This document shows positions 10,450-22,046 of a DNA stretch of 64,000 nt, piece after piece. Position numbers and translations under genes: made by a program. This DNA is from Rhipicephalus microplus (Eukaryota > Arthropoda > Arachnida > Ixodida > Ixodidae). Each line of letters opens with the position of its first letter. Position 1 is the first letter of the stretch. The stretch is from positions 75,014,417-75,078,416 of the forward strand of contig NC_134702.1 of NCBI RefSeq assembly GCF_043290135.1, written 5' to 3'. The notes beneath the pieces were generated by a model. That model saw nothing but the letters and a program-made list of their open reading frames with translations. It made no database searches and was not told where the DNA came from.

Positions 10450-11281
10450 TTTGAATACAAGAGGTGAATAGTCTTAGCCACGGACTATCTCACTAGTTAC
10501 GCTGTAGCTGAGTATCTTTATAGTACAACTGCTTTTGAAGTTGCCCGATTATTCATCAGCAACAAAGTTCTCAGGCATGGTGTGCCGATATTTGCTATTA
10601 TGGGCCATGGGATAGCTTTTACTGCAGAACTAATGAAATGTCTGCTGCGTATGACACATACAGATCATAGAAAAACTGCGGCATACCACCCTCAAATAAA
10701 GGGCTTAACAGAACGCCTGAACAGAACTCTTACTGCCATGCTGTCAGGGTATGTCAATGTTGAACATGAATTGTGGGATGAAATATTGCCCTACATCACG
10801 TTCGTCTATATTACAGTCGTTTAAAAACCAACGCGACTGACGCCATTTGAACTTATACACGGCTCCAGAGTAATTACTCCGTTGGATGCCATGTTGCCTA
10901 TAAATGTAGAAAGCAGCAGTCCACATGATTTAGACAATTTTTCGCAAAGATCCCAGGAAGCTCGACAGCTGGCAAGATGCAGAATACGCCGCAAACAACG
11001 CATAGATTTTAGCCAATACAACCGGCGACGTTGTGTAGTGCATAACGAGCCCAGTTACAGAGTGTGGCTATGGACCCTGGTACGCCACCTGGGACTTTAT
11101 TAAAAGCTTCTTAGCCATTACTTCGGCCCTTATGAAGTACTCAATTGTGTCAGTGACGTCACCTACGAGATGAAATCCGCTGGACACGCAAGCCCATGAT
11201 GCCGCAATCCGACGGAGGTGGCACATGTAGTCCGCATGAAGCCCTACCACGAACGTATTTGGAAAGCGACTGAGGCCTAAC
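10450..11281 (+). pseudogene. Ty3/gypsy integrase fragment
   Basis: Begins near VLATDYLTSYAV (after a TGA in place of the conserved Trp). It runs through VLRHGVP, AFTAELMKCLLRMTHTDHRK, TAAYHPQIKGLTERLNRTL and the C-terminal part ending near HVVRMKPYHERIW. The second catalytic Asp region has changed (IMGHG instead of a TD.G motif). Stops and at least one frameshift interrupt it. Only integrase survives; no LTR was identified. Confidence 0.8.
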
Positions 11282-11511
11282 AAGAATCTTTTCAGTGTTT
11301 GACGCATCGGGACAAAGCGCATGAAGAGAGAGATCATGCCGTGACATCTTCCTTCCATTCAAATAACGCGCCTTCACCAGTGTGCCACGCAGAGACCATC
11401 GTACAGCACGAGCACCTTGCTGGACCCAGCTTCCATTGGGCATGCGCTGGTGGTTCTGGAAGTCTCGGAGAGATAAAAATTGACCCCGTATCTGCATGTT
11501 AATCTGCAAAT

Positions 11512-12165
11512 GACGTCGAAAGACGCTAGTCTTGCGTGTGGAGAGAGTGAACAAAACATTTGTTTGATGTTATGCGCAAGCAAATCTATGAATGGTATTC
11601 TGGAGGCGCTGCGTTAGAGAGCCTCGAGCATGCAGCGGAGGCGAACGAGCGCATCAAGTCACGCCACACGTGCGACAAGAGCATTATCTGGCAGTTTTCT
11701 TGGAAAACGAAACGCCTGGATTTGAGATTGGCGTGCGCCACCGTGTGTCACCACCGTGGTGTCACTTGGTGGTATCACCACCGTGTCGTCTCAGCAAACC
11801 GTTGGAAACACTCGCCTTTTCGTGCAAGCGTTGCATGGTCAGCGCATCGTAAAAACACGCTATGTTTTCTATAAATACTTATGTATACCTTTTCTAGTAA
11901 AATACGCACATACAGAATATATATGTGTTGTGACGCTTCCTCAGATATGCGCAATAATTGCTTTTTTATTGACAATTGCACAAGTATGAACGCTGAATAT
12001 TGAGTAGTGTCGGTGGGCACTGCTGATGGGGTTGGCCATTTGGCCTATCGACTGGTGCCGTTCAGAGTACACGGTACCGTTAAGTGTGGACAAACAGATA
12101 ATTGTACAGAAAGATCAAAATTTTTGCGTAGAAATTCTCCAAGAAAGACTATCGTCTTTAAAAAG
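11512..12165 (+). repeat. Dispersed repeat family B, longest copy
   Basis: The ends are inverted: AAAGACGCTAGTCTTGCG near the left end and AAGACTATCGTCTTT at the right. Each end is itself nearly palindromic. Related copies lie at 3785-4208 and, inverted and interrupted, at 30925-32605. No transposase is visible. It is most likely a non-autonomous TIR element. Confidence 0.55.
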
Positions 12166-12189
12166 AGACAGCTGGGTGTCCTCTTTGGT

Positions 12190-12411
12190 GTGCGACTGAC
12201 TAGTAGTTCTCTTACCACAGATACTTTCAGTTGTGGGCACAGGTACCCGGGGCCCCGTCATTTCCGCGGTCACCGCTCCTGGCTCCTCGGGCTCCTCCCA
12301 CGACCTACCTATGGACGTCATGCAGGCGACATCCTTGCTTGCTCAGGAGCTAGACTTTTTTGCGCGGCATACTACCGGGTCGTTGTACTCCACACTACCA
12401 TCTACAGTTGC
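12190..12411 (+). repeat. Duplicate of an internal module of the following LTR element
   Basis: About 12233-12427 is a direct repeat of about 12886-13075. In one frame both copies read P.ISAV.A.GSSGSSH.LP, then a piece ending in STVAS. Here the module runs directly into an LTR, as if it were the truncated 3' part of an earlier copy of the same element. Confidence 0.5.
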
Positions 12412-12534
12412 ATCAGACGAAGAATAACGCTGGGGTTCGGGCGCAGTCATGAGGTGAGGGTAGAAGAGAAGGTAGAGATAGAACAGCCGGCCCGCAGCAA
12501 GAATGCTGCCTTTGTCTCGTTTATTCCGTTACAA
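12412..12534 (+). mobile_element. LTR-like repeat, family K, 5' copy
   Basis: Shares AACGCTG.GGTTC, GGTAGAAGAGAAG, AGAACAGCCG and CAGCAAG..TGCTG.CT.TGTCTCGTT with 14534-14670, ending in TTACAA. It is followed at once by TGGCGCAGTTG, which looks like a tRNA primer-binding site. The start is uncertain by about 15 bp. Confidence 0.5.
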
Positions 12535-14533
12535 TGGCGCAGTTGTCAAAACTTGTCTGGCCATGGCATGAAAACCGCAAACTGGCCGCTGCAGAAAGCG
12601 TCGTTTGATAAGGATGGCGTCCAAGCTTCCTCGCCCCTCGCTTGCCTGCCGGCGCTTCAACCACCGACCGCAGAAGGTGACCATGAGTCCTCGGTAACTC
12701 GACGGTGTTCTCACTACAATCCAGTGCTTCACGATATTGCCACGCTGATTGCTGAGACGGCTGCATATTCCGCCGCCAATGGTTCCCCAGGTGGCTCCTT
12801 TGAAAATGCTGCGAGGTTCATCCGCCAGGCTGCACGCTTGTCGCAGCAACTGGCACCTTTGCACAACAGAGTTTCAACCACCGCTGTGAGTACCGGGGGC
12901 CCCATCATCTCCGCGGTCATCGCTCTTGGCTCCTCAGGTTCCTCGCACGTCCTACCTACGAACGTCATGCAGGTGACATCTGTGCTTGCCCAGGAGCTAG
13001 ACTGTTTAGCGCGGCGTACTGCCGGGTCCCTGCACTGCGCACTAGCATCTACAGTTGCATCGAAACTAACGGAGTTCTGAGGGTTCCAGTACGACGCCGT
13101 TTTCTGGGCCGAAAGGGTGAATGCTTTCGGCTCCCGCTATGCTTTGGCAGATTATAGAGAATGGCTGGTGGTCATTCATTACCTTCGCGATGCTGCTAAA
13201 GCCTGACACAACTACGAAGGCGTGCAGCAATATTCCTGACATTGATGGTGTGCCAGGCTGACTTCTGTTGTTAGGCAGCTTTCGCATGAAAGTTCTGCCC
13301 TCACTGCTGACTCAAGTTGTCCCGCGGGTGCCAATGGGGAGGCACACCATCCCAAAATAACACCTCGGCCCTCAACCACCCCGCCTTCTCTTAGTGACCG
13401 AGATTGTGACGGTCGCGGGGCAGCTGTGCCTTTTACCAGCGCGCACACTCCAAGGCATCGAGTTCACGTTGGATGCCAGCTTGATGGCTTATCGCTGCCT
13501 TCCAGCCCGACGACGGACAAGACGGCCACCCTCGAGCCTCAGCACTTGGCAAAGTCGCCTCCAAGCTCCACACCACACGGGAATATGGAGTCATAGGCGC
13601 CTGTACTGCCAGAAGAGACGGAGCCATCCCTTTTTGTGCTCGCTGATGAAAATAGAGAGGGTCATATCCTCGGTGCTGAAAATACCCGTAGCAGTCACAC
13701 CACTGAAGACTCCTCAGAATATTCCACGGCAAACGCAGCCGATCGACATCTGTGTTTTCTCCCACAGAAGAGAGAAGCCACGTTACCACTTCTTACACTA
13801 GAGAAGACCACCTACAAGCAACAGCAGTAGGTGAGGCCGCCAGTGCTTGACCCCATGCAAGGGCCAGATCTGTTCATAACTAACATGCCATCCATTTCTC
13901 TGCCAAATATGGAGCCAAGACCGCTACTGTTGAACCTCTTACACGTGGCTTTACTGCGCAGCCCTGAAACAATCGATGCCCCTGTTTCGGCAGCGCTGTA
14001 CACTACGGCTTGCTCGCATGGTGATAAGGCATCAACGCGAAGCAAATGCACTTCTTGGAAGCTGCGGAGACGCGTCCGACTACTGAGGCGTCCTGCTAAG
14101 TCGCCATCGACAGTTACACTTGCGAAACGCCAGCGTGATCAAGACCAGCAGCCACAACGCAATGGTCAATGTCGACGGCCAAAGCGAAAACCAAATATGC
14201 CAGCCAAGCCGGAACGGGGCCAACACTTGTGGCCTAAAGGTGCTGCCAATGCCGGCCACCTGAGACTTGAACACCTCAACACAACCTGTCGTGGCCAGCC
14301 GAACAAAGACCCCTCAGGCACAGCCAGTATCACCCGCCAAAGTCGTCATCGACAGCTGTCTATGCCGTATGCTAGTGCGGCCGAGGCTGACCACTGCGAG
14401 GCCGTACAACAGACCGACTTGCAGATCCACCAGACAACTCACAGCGTGGCCAATACCGACCACTGGGATTAAGCTGAAGCCGGCCGCCAGAAGCATCGAC
14501 GGCCCCCCCGCACGCTACGCAGTCATGGCCGAG
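12535..14533 (+). mobile_element. Interior of LTR element K, no recognisable pol
   Basis: About 2 kb between two direct LTR-like repeats. A long frame in the first part reads AAYSAANGSPGGSFENAARF, then RQAARLSQQLAP, followed by the Ser/Gly-rich module duplicated upstream. I see no protease, RT or integrase motif. The rest is Arg/Pro-rich frames in several phases. It may be a gag-only or non-autonomous (LARD-like) element, or a badly decayed copy. Family unknown. Confidence 0.4.
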
Positions 14534-14670
14534 TGTCATGACCAAGAAAAACGCTGAGGTTCTAGCGCGCGGGCAGCGGGTTGGAGGTAGAAGAGAAGAA
14601 AGCAGAGAATAGAAATAGAACAGCCGACTTGCAGCAAGGGTGCTGTCTGTCTCGTTCATTCCTTTACAAC
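14534..14670 (+). mobile_element. LTR-like repeat, family K, 3' copy
   Basis: Direct-repeat partner of 12412-12534; it ends TTCCTTTACAAC and is followed immediately by a (TA)n array. Related sequence, inverted, is at 47510-47602 and, more weakly, at 36990-37065. Confidence 0.5.
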
Positions 14671-14931
<261 letters not shown>

Positions 14932-16062
14932 ATCGCCCCCGCTGAAAAAGGAGCCGTCCTGGCGACCTAAGAACTTTCAGGCAGAAGCTCATGGTACGGT
15001 TTCAGGCGGGAAACATGGACGATGCCTCGTGCGCGCCGGCGCATGTCGTCTGATCGGGTAACTAGTTCAATTAGGTAATTACCAGAGAAGTTTTCTCCAA
15101 AACGGTGTACGGCCCTTCGTACCGGGGGACAAGTTTCGATTAGAGTTGCGGAGTTCGGTATGGGATGGCAAGTTACACAAGAGAACCTGGGGCATAGCTG
15201 GGATCCGGAAGGGAGGTGCTACGGTTTTCTTTCTGGCGTTGCTGCTCGTCCGAGGTGAACGCACGAGTGAGCTGGCGGCACTCTTCGGCTTGACGAGCAG
15301 CATCAGAGATAGGTGGACACTCGGAAGCATCAGGACAGTAGGGAAGTAGGGTATCGATTGTATGGGAAGGCTTGCTTCCGTAAAGAAGAAACAAAGATGA
15401 AAATCCTGTCGTTGTTTGTATTACAGTGTTACATGCGAATGTGACGTATGTAAGAACACGGTCCAGGTTGCTATGATCAGATGTCACGTAAATTTAGAGC
15501 ATATCACCCAGCCTGAGGTTAATCCGCTCCGTTATCCCGTTAGTCTGTGGGTGGTATGCTGTCGTTTTCCGATGAATGACGTGACATTCCGAAAGCAGAG
15601 CTTTGACGACCTCGTAGAGGAAAGCATGGCCTCTGTCACTAAGGAGCTCTAGAGGTGTGCCATGTCGAAGGATAAAGAGACGTAAAATGAAAGAGGTGAC
15701 ATCCTGAGCGGTAGCGCTCGAATAAAGTGGCTGTTTTGGCGTAGCGTGTTAGGTGGCTGACCGCCACTATAATCCACTGATTGCCATTTGGTGTCAATGG
15801 AAGGGGGCCGTAGAGGTCAACGCCAACGGGATCAAATGGCTTGGCAAGGCATGGAAGTGGTTGCAATGCGTCATTCGCACGTAGCGGTGTTGATTTGCGT
15901 CGCTGGCAGTCAGGACAGTACTGCAAGAATTCGCATACAAAGTTGTACATACCACGCCAGTAATAGCGATGGCGAAGGCGTTCATATGTTTTAACACCTT
16001 GGCATGGCCATTGTGGATCGTCGTGAAGAGAAGCGCATACTCGCGATCGTAAAGTGCGTGGA
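14932..16062 (-). pseudogene. Ty3/gypsy (Mag-like) integrase remnant linked to the 155-bp LTR
   Basis: Minus-strand pieces are: IPRTLRSRVCASLHDDP, then YWRGMYNF and CPDCQRRK (H2C2 finger); [20 protein letters not shown] (first catalytic Asp); a frame break near 15690-15730; and RVLTYVTFACNTVIQTTTGF, PSHTIDTLLPYCPDASECPP (C-terminal region). It is very similar in plan to the intact element at 59192-62704. The 5' end is lost at about 16062, leaving only integrase and the 3' LTR. Confidence 0.8.
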
Positions 16063-16359
16063 ATGACCAGTATACGTATATGCATCTGGTATACGACCAG
16101 TATGTATACGTATCTATATTGCCAGTTGTACAAGTTCTGAATGTATTATTTCCATAGATGCTGGCAGGATTCTATGAGCCGCTGTTCAGATGAGGATGAA
16201 GATGCGCGTGCAGAGAAAAACGATAAAGTCGCATTGCCGTTGTACGAGTCAGTTTGACGTCCTTGTGTGCCATTATCTACAGGTTACAATTACGGTGTAA
16301 CGGGACACTGGTTGAGGGGCTAGGTAATAGTCTATGCACTGTTACCACGAGAAAGATCT
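16063..16359. other. No recognised feature
   Basis: Contains short repeats of GTATACG (about 16070-16112). Nothing else recognised. Confidence 0.4.
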
Positions 16360-17814
16360 CGGCCCCAAGATCGACGCCTTGGTAGAAACAGCCAACCTTC
16401 GACGCAGTCGGCGGCAACTAGGCCTACCACCCCAATTCGGCCCTCTTCGGGAACGCTCCAGAACCATGGCAAATGCGACAACTGCAAGCTAGACTGAACA
16501 GACCACGACTCCGCCAGCTCCATGGCCACCAACCCCTCGAACACCAAAGCCCTTCTATGGGGAGCCCTACGAAGACGTTGAAGACTGGCTTGACCAATAC
16601 GATCGAGTCGCCGTCGCCAAAGAGTGGGACGAGCCCCGGGAACTGCGGTATGTCTATTTCTACCTGGAGGATTCGGCGCGTATTTGGTTTGAGAACCACG
16701 AGGCCGCCTTGACAACCTGGCCTGTGTTTCGCACTTAGCTGCGGAACACGTATGGTAGCGCCGACCGGAAAGAACAAGCCGAACGTCTCCTCAATTTTTG
16801 CAAAGACCAAATGAAAGCGTGGCCATGTTTGTTGAGATGTCTCGTCTGTTCCGTCGAGCAGGTTCTGCAATGACGGAAGACAAAAAGGTACGCATTCTGA
16901 TGCGGGGTGTCAAGGAGTAGCTGTTTGCAGGACCTATACGAAACCCGCCAGCTACCATGGCGGAATTCCTCCGTGAAGCGACGACAATAGAGCGATTGCT
17001 AAGACAGCGGTCTTCGCAGTATGAGTGGTCCGACAACCTCTCATGTCTGTCAGCAACCTTCGTAACACCCGATGTCACGAGCGTGAGAGACCTTGCTGGG
17101 CTAGTCTGCAGCATTGTACGTGACGAGCTGCAAAAGCTTCAAGCAGTGCCTTCACAGCCTCAAGTGGCTGCTCTGACAGACGTCGTCCGTGAAGAAGTGC
17201 GGTAGCTGGTACGACCATTAGTGCCACCTCAAACCGAAGCTCCTCTGCCTACGTACGCGGTAGCTGTACGCACTCCTGCACCGGCAGCCAGCTATTTCCC
17301 CCGACCGACTAGCCTGTAGACGCCTCAGCACTTCTAGGGCCTACCACACTATAAAAACCAACGACCGACCAGCCTTCAGACGCCGCAGCACTTTTCGGGC
17401 CTGCAGCACTATGAAAAACAACGACCGGCTTGCCTACATATGCGGCAGTATTTCTCCGGTCCCCCACACTATGAGAATCCACGATCTAATTTGCGGAAGT
17501 CTAGCATGTGGCGCGCTCCCGACAATCGGCCACTATGCTACCAATGTGGTGAGAAAGGTCACTTGTACCGAGAGTGCTCGTACAGACAGATGGGCCTGCC
17601 TGGATTTCGGCCAGACGCTCGTCGGCCCAGGGACGGGGAACGACCCCGCGCCATCTCAGAATACTTGGCAAGTCTACCGTCTCCGAATCTTCAGCGACGT
17701 CAATCACGCTCTTCGTCTCCTCGACGCTCTACGTCCGCGAATCAATACTCTACTTTCGCCGATGTTGTTGCGGCACGATCCGCTAGGTCCCCAAGTCTGC
17801 GCCAGGAAAACTAG
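16360..17814 (+). pseudogene. Ty3/gypsy gag, decayed
   Basis: Pieces of a Mag-like gag read PKPFYGEPYEDVEDWL, RYVYFYLEDSARIWFENHEA and, near the end, a CX2CX4HX4C zinc knuckle (CYQCGEKGHLYREC, about 17536-17577). They are spread over more than one frame with stops (about 16488, 16737, 16918, 17203). Gag ends in an Arg/Ser-rich tail at GAA AAC TAG (17806-17814). It binds RNA and builds the capsid in intact relatives. The proline-rich linker has a 60-bp tandem expansion. Same plan as the gag at 25609-27014. Confidence 0.8.
17302..17481 (+). repeat. 60-bp tandem repeat in gag, 3 units
   Basis: Units start CGACCG at 17302, 17362 and 17422, exactly 60 bp apart, and encode 20-residue repeats in the gag frame (…TPQHF.G…HY…). 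A fourth start, CGATCT, is at 17482. Confidence 0.85.
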
Positions 17815-18057
17815 AATCAGCGGCCCCGGGGGTGGAACCACTGTTAAGCTATCGTCAAAACAGCCTCCTCCGACCCATTCGCCGACCTTCGAAGATTCCT
17901 TTCAGCCGACACCTCACATCGCTGACGAACTCGTTTCTGCTGACATTGCCGTTCTTGTCGACAACCATTCAGTGACTGCTCTGGTCGACACCGGCGCCGA
18001 CTACTCAGTTATCAGCGCTGAACTTGTGGCTGAACTCAGGCAAATCACGACTCCTTG
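17815..18057 (+). pseudogene. Gypsy protease segment
   Basis: Retropepsin motif LVDTGADYSVIS with the DTG codons at 17987-17995. This segment is in a different frame from both gag and the following RT. A frame change near 18058 separates it from the RT frame, whose first codons give the expected AWTADGHLLTPLG. The conserved -1 gag/pol frame (GGA AAA CTA) is open only briefly, so another indel lies between 17814 and the protease. Confidence 0.75.
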
Positions 18058-19590
18058 GGGGCATGGACAGCAGATGGTCATCTCTTGACACCACTCGGGA
18101 GATACACCGCAAGGCATCTCCCGATTGGTGTCAAGAGATGTGAGTCAATCTGTTTGTCGACGTTCATTGCTTCTTTTTTTGTGCTTCCCGAATGCTCCCG
18201 GAATATTATCCTTGGCATGGATTTCCTTCGCGAGCACGGCGCTGTTATAAATCTTCGAGACTGTCTCGTAACGTTTGCTGACGACTATGGCCAGAAGCCT
18301 AGAGATATCGATCCGCAGAAGACTGCGCTTCACATTGTTAACGACACCGTCACACTTCCGCCACGCACCAGTATGTTCGTTACTGTACAGGGCGACATAG
18401 TCCATGACAGTAGTGGTATTGCTGAAGCCAACCTTTCGGTGCTCTTGTCTCAGCAAATCTGCGTTGCCCATGGCATAATTCAATTTCAACGTGCGACGAC
18501 TGAGTTGTTGGTCACTAATTTTAGTAGAGCATACCAACATTTGGCCAAGCGAACAACTATCGCTCATATCGAATCCATTGACAATGAAGCGTGTACGACG
18601 ATAGCCCCTATTTCTGCAGCAATTGAAAGTGACACCGCGGTAGCGGATACAGTCGATGTCAACCCGAAGCTGTCATGTGCACAGAAAGAGCGAATCCGCT
18701 GTATCCTCCACATCTTTAGCGACTGTTTCGCGTCTACATCCAAGATAAAACAAACGCCAACCGTAAAGCACCGCATTGTCGCTGACCATGCTGAGCGACC
18801 CATATGTCAGCACGCCTACCGAGTATCACAAAAGGAACAAGAGGCAATACGTTCTCAAGTGAAGCAGATGCTCGAAGATGGCGTAATCCAACCCTCGAAC
18901 AGTCCATGGTCGTCCCCCGTCGTACTAGTAAAAAAGAAGGACGGCACTTGCCAATTTTGCGTCGATTACCGCAAACTCCACAAAGTCACAAAGAAAGACG
19001 TTTGTCCGATTCCGCGCATAGACGACTCACTAGACCACCTCCGACGCGACCGATACTTCTCCTCTATGGATTTACGGAGTGGCTACTGGCAGATTGAAGT
19101 TGATGAACGCGACCAAAGGAAAACAGCATTCATAACGCCTGATGGCCTGTACGAATTCAAGGTGCAGCCGTTCGGTCTGTGTTCTGCCCCTGCGACATTC
19201 CAGAAGATGATGGATACAGTGCTTTCCGGTTTCAAGTGGGAAGCATGCCTTGTTTACTTAGACAACGTCGTTGTCTTCTCTCAAACGTTTGAGCAGCACT
19301 TGCAGCGACTTAGATTTGTGTTAGCTGCAATTCGCACGGCAGGTCTATCACTGAAACCAGAAAAATGTTATTTTGGTTACAACGAATTAAAGTTCCTCGG
19401 TTACTTTGTTAGCCCTGATGGTATTCGGCCGGACCCATACAAAACATTGGCTGTCGCAGATTTTCCACCACCTGCTAAAAAACGTGATGTGCGTCGATTT
19501 GTAGGCCTCTGCGCATACTACAGACACTTTGTGCAAAATTTCGCAAACATTGCCGAACCCCTCACTCGTCTGACAAAAAAAGATGTTCTC
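18058..19590 (+). pseudogene. Ty3/gypsy reverse transcriptase, inactive and truncated
   Basis: A long frame (start codon used for reference at 18055) runs from the end of protease through RT. Blocks seen are [87 protein letters not shown] and the active-site block. The catalytic YLDD is YLDN (Asn codon 19264-19266), which should abolish polymerase activity. The frame stops being gypsy-like just before RNase H, where an unrelated tRNA-like segment begins. No RNase H, integrase or LTR follows. Confidence 0.85.
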
Positions 19591-19599
19591 TTCGTGTTG

Positions 19600-19725
19600 G
19601 AAAAAGCAAGAACGAAAAAAAAAACAAGAATCCGGCGCTCAGAATCGAACTTCGGTTCTCTCAATCGTGAGTGAGAGACGTTAACCACGGAGTGACCGAG
19701 TAGCACATCCTTCACCATTCGAACG
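19600..19725 (-). repeat. tRNA-like SINE segment inserted at the RT break
   Basis: On the minus strand ACTCGGTCACTCCGTGGTTAACG resembles an A-box region and AAGTTCGATTCTGAG a B box, about 40 bp apart, with CTCACTCACGATTGAGAG between. An A-rich tract (19615-19625) lies on the far side. It is not a functional tRNA: no clean acceptor stem. Confidence 0.5.
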
Positions 19726-20516
19726 GCAAGCTAATTATATCTACCACTTACCACTGCTGACAGGCATATCGGGGAGAATCATCTTGTTTTGAGCACTACC
19801 AGCAAGATGGCGCAATGAGCGCACGGCGCCAAATCGCGCGGCGGCACGTGTTCTAATCGCTCACGTTTCGATCTGCTTTCCATTCTGCGCGTGACCTTCT
19901 GATTCATTGTTAATGCGTTCATTGCTATCGCGTTCATTGCTTCACTGATTTGTTGCTATCGTGTTCAGTTTTTGCTTCGCCTTTGCGGCAAAGCGAAAAC
20001 TTTCTAGCACAGCAATAACTCCAAAAAGAGGGGGGGCATTGTCAGTATTGACAAGGAATACGGCCGAATAAGAAAAATAAGAAAAGCGCATGGCACGGTG
20101 AGCAAGAAAATTATTTGCAGGACAAAAAATGAGTGTGCACTGGAGAGATTGGACGAGGGCGTGCGGAGGAGAACGTTGGCGAGAACGACAGAGAAGATGG
20201 CGGATGGTCGAGGCAGCCTGGGTTCCGCCCGAAGACTGCAACGCGTCGAAAGCCGCCCGAATTTCTACCTCGGTTGGCTGCCATCTTCATGCTCCTGTCG
20301 TGTAGCTCCTGGGTGGTGCAGTGAGGGTCCGGGACGGGTCAGCGTTTCGCCGCCAGCTTTCAACGAGCCCGGGCTTAGGGACACCCGTCTGCCACGTCAA
20401 CGACGCATAGTTCAGAGAAGCCAGCCTGGGACTTGGCATGTCTCGAGTGCCTGCCAGCACCACAAGTCTCACCACCGAATGGGAACGACGTCACGAAGGT
20501 CACCTCGTTTGCGGAA
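19726..20516. other. No recognised feature
   Basis: Part is GC-rich (20150-20500) with open frames but no family motif. It could be old LTR-element sequence. Confidence 0.35.
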
Positions 20517-20765
20517 AGAGAGAGAGAGATGAAAACATTTATTGTTGAAAAAACGTCTGGGGGCTAAAGCATGATCGCGCTACATGGTAGGCGTCTCTAG
20601 TTCAGGACACCACATGTCAAAGCCACGACTCGCGCTTATTTCACCAGAGTGCATTGAGACTCCAGCGAGGAGAAGTGGAAGAGGGCAGTCTTCCATTCCT
20701 TTCGGGAAGGGGTAGAAGAAAGGAACAGGTGAGGACTTTTCGCTCATTCCTACACCATGTGCAAG
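20517..20765 (-). mobile_element. Probable 3' end of an I-like LINE
   Basis: On the plus strand it begins with (GA)n followed by GATGAAAACATTTATTGTTG, i.e. on the minus strand an AATAAA-containing tail followed by (TC)n. The LINE at 38483 starts the same way (GAGAGAGAGAAAAAACTTTATTTG). Weak similarity continues into the region equivalent to its C-terminal coding end. Confidence 0.35.
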
Positions 20766-20784
20766 CTATTGACTCTCGACTGAG

Positions 20785-20880
20785 TCAAATGAGTCTCTGC
20801 CTAGTGAAAACTGTCGTAGCGATTGACTCTCGGTGGATTCAATCGCTACGACAGTTTTCACTCGACAGAGATTCATTTGA
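20785..20880. repeat. Long hairpin, 42-bp arms with a 12-nt loop
   Basis: Arms 20785-20826 and 20839-20880 are reverse complements with about 3 mismatches; the inner 24 bp or so (GTGAAAACTGTCGTAGCGAT core) match perfectly. It is not part of an element I recognise. A transcript would fold into an almost complete 42-bp stem. Confidence 0.9.
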
Positions 20881-21289
20881 TGGGTAAAAGCCAGACACAG
20901 TTCCAAGGTCTGATAGGCCAAGTTCAAGAATATTACTTTGTGACTCTTCGTACGTGGGCTAAATAATACTCAAGCCAGAGAATAAAAATTCTATTGAACC
21001 TTCGCACGTTCTGCTAACATCCAAACAAATACACAGACGCACGCACACACACAAACACGTGCGGAGGCGCGTGTGACAATATTTGGGTCATCCACCAAAC
21101 TTCGCTTTTATGCGAGTGTACCATATATTGATATATATCCTTACTATGCTCTAATTGCCAAAGGCACTCCGAAGTGTCTCATCACATCAGTGCAACACAC
21201 GCAAACGTGCAGGTCAATTATAACCTTAGAAAGTCCTACTGACATACTCATCATGTAACATAATATGATATATAAAATATGGTGGTCAT

Positions 21290-21505
21290 AAAGCTGATTG
21301 ATTGATGTGTGTGGTTTAACGTCCCAAAACAACCATGTGAATGTGAGAGACGTCGTAGTGAATGGGTCGGAAAGTTTCGAAAACCTTAGGTTTTTTATTG
21401 CGCACCCAAATCTGAGCAGATGGGCCTACAGTGTTTTTGCCTCCATACGAAATGCAGCCACCGAAGCCGGGATTCGATCCCACGAACTAGTGGTTAAAAA
21501 CCCAA
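21290..21505 (-). mobile_element. Ruka-like tRNA-derived SINE, 5' part degraded
   Basis: On the minus strand it has GGGATCGAATCCCGGCT (B box), TGCATTTCGTATGGAGGC, CTCAGATTTGGGTGCGC, CACTACGACGTCTCTCA, TTTTGGGACGTTAAACC and a CAATCAATCAGC tail. The same series is present in the intact copy at 34529-34764. The A-box end is not recognisable. Confidence 0.8.
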
Positions 21506-21606
21506 AGCAGCGTAATGAGAAATGCAGTGTGGTCAGCTGTGGTGAGTGCAAGTTTTATTGTTCAGCAGTGTGGTAAACAGCGCTGAACATATGGTAACAG
21601 CGCTGA

Positions 21607-21659
<53 letters not shown>

Positions 21660-21662
21660 TAT
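21607..21662. repeat. (TA)n, left half of an array split by a gypsy insertion
   Basis: Imperfect TA array ending exactly at the left LTR of the 5.6-kb gypsy element; a longer TA array starts exactly at the right LTR (27306). Confidence 0.95.
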
Positions 21663-21948
21663 TGTTACGAATAAATATAGCACCTGGTACTATATAAACT
21701 CTTTATTTAGGGCAAACTTGTGCCCGTAAACTCAAAGCTAAAGATGGTCAGCCAAGAATGCCTCTTGCTCGCTGACTCCAACTTCGTCGGTCTCTTCTTC
21801 TGCCCCTCGAGTCTCGTGCCGGTCCCGTGGCGTAGCATCGTGGCGCGCGCAGGACGGCGTTCCATGGCGCGGCTTTCTTGCTACTTGCTTGGCGGCTTTT
21901 ACGAACGCGAATTGTGGCAGCGTCTTCTGCGATGTTCGAGCTGTGGCA
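21663..21948 (-). mobile_element. 3' LTR of the gypsy element (286 bp)
   Basis: Same length and ends as the 5' LTR. The polyadenylation signal AATAAA is at 21702-21707 (minus strand). Upstream in the element lie the polypurine tract AGGAGGGGGACTAA (21949-21962) and, next to it, a perfect hairpin with 8-bp arms ACGCATCG/CGATGCGT (21966-21984). Confidence 0.93.
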
Positions 21949-22046
21949 TTAGTCCCCCTCCTAGCACGCATCGCCCCGATGCGTAGAGCCGGTTGACAGT
22001 TTCTAAACAATAGGACTTGTCCTTGTGTTAGATGACGTGAGTCAGT

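Noticed and set aside
12007..13080. 357-codon plus-strand open frame
   Set aside because: It runs across a family B repeat, a duplicated module, an LTR and the interior of an LTR element; no single protein would be encoded, so it is a chance fusion.
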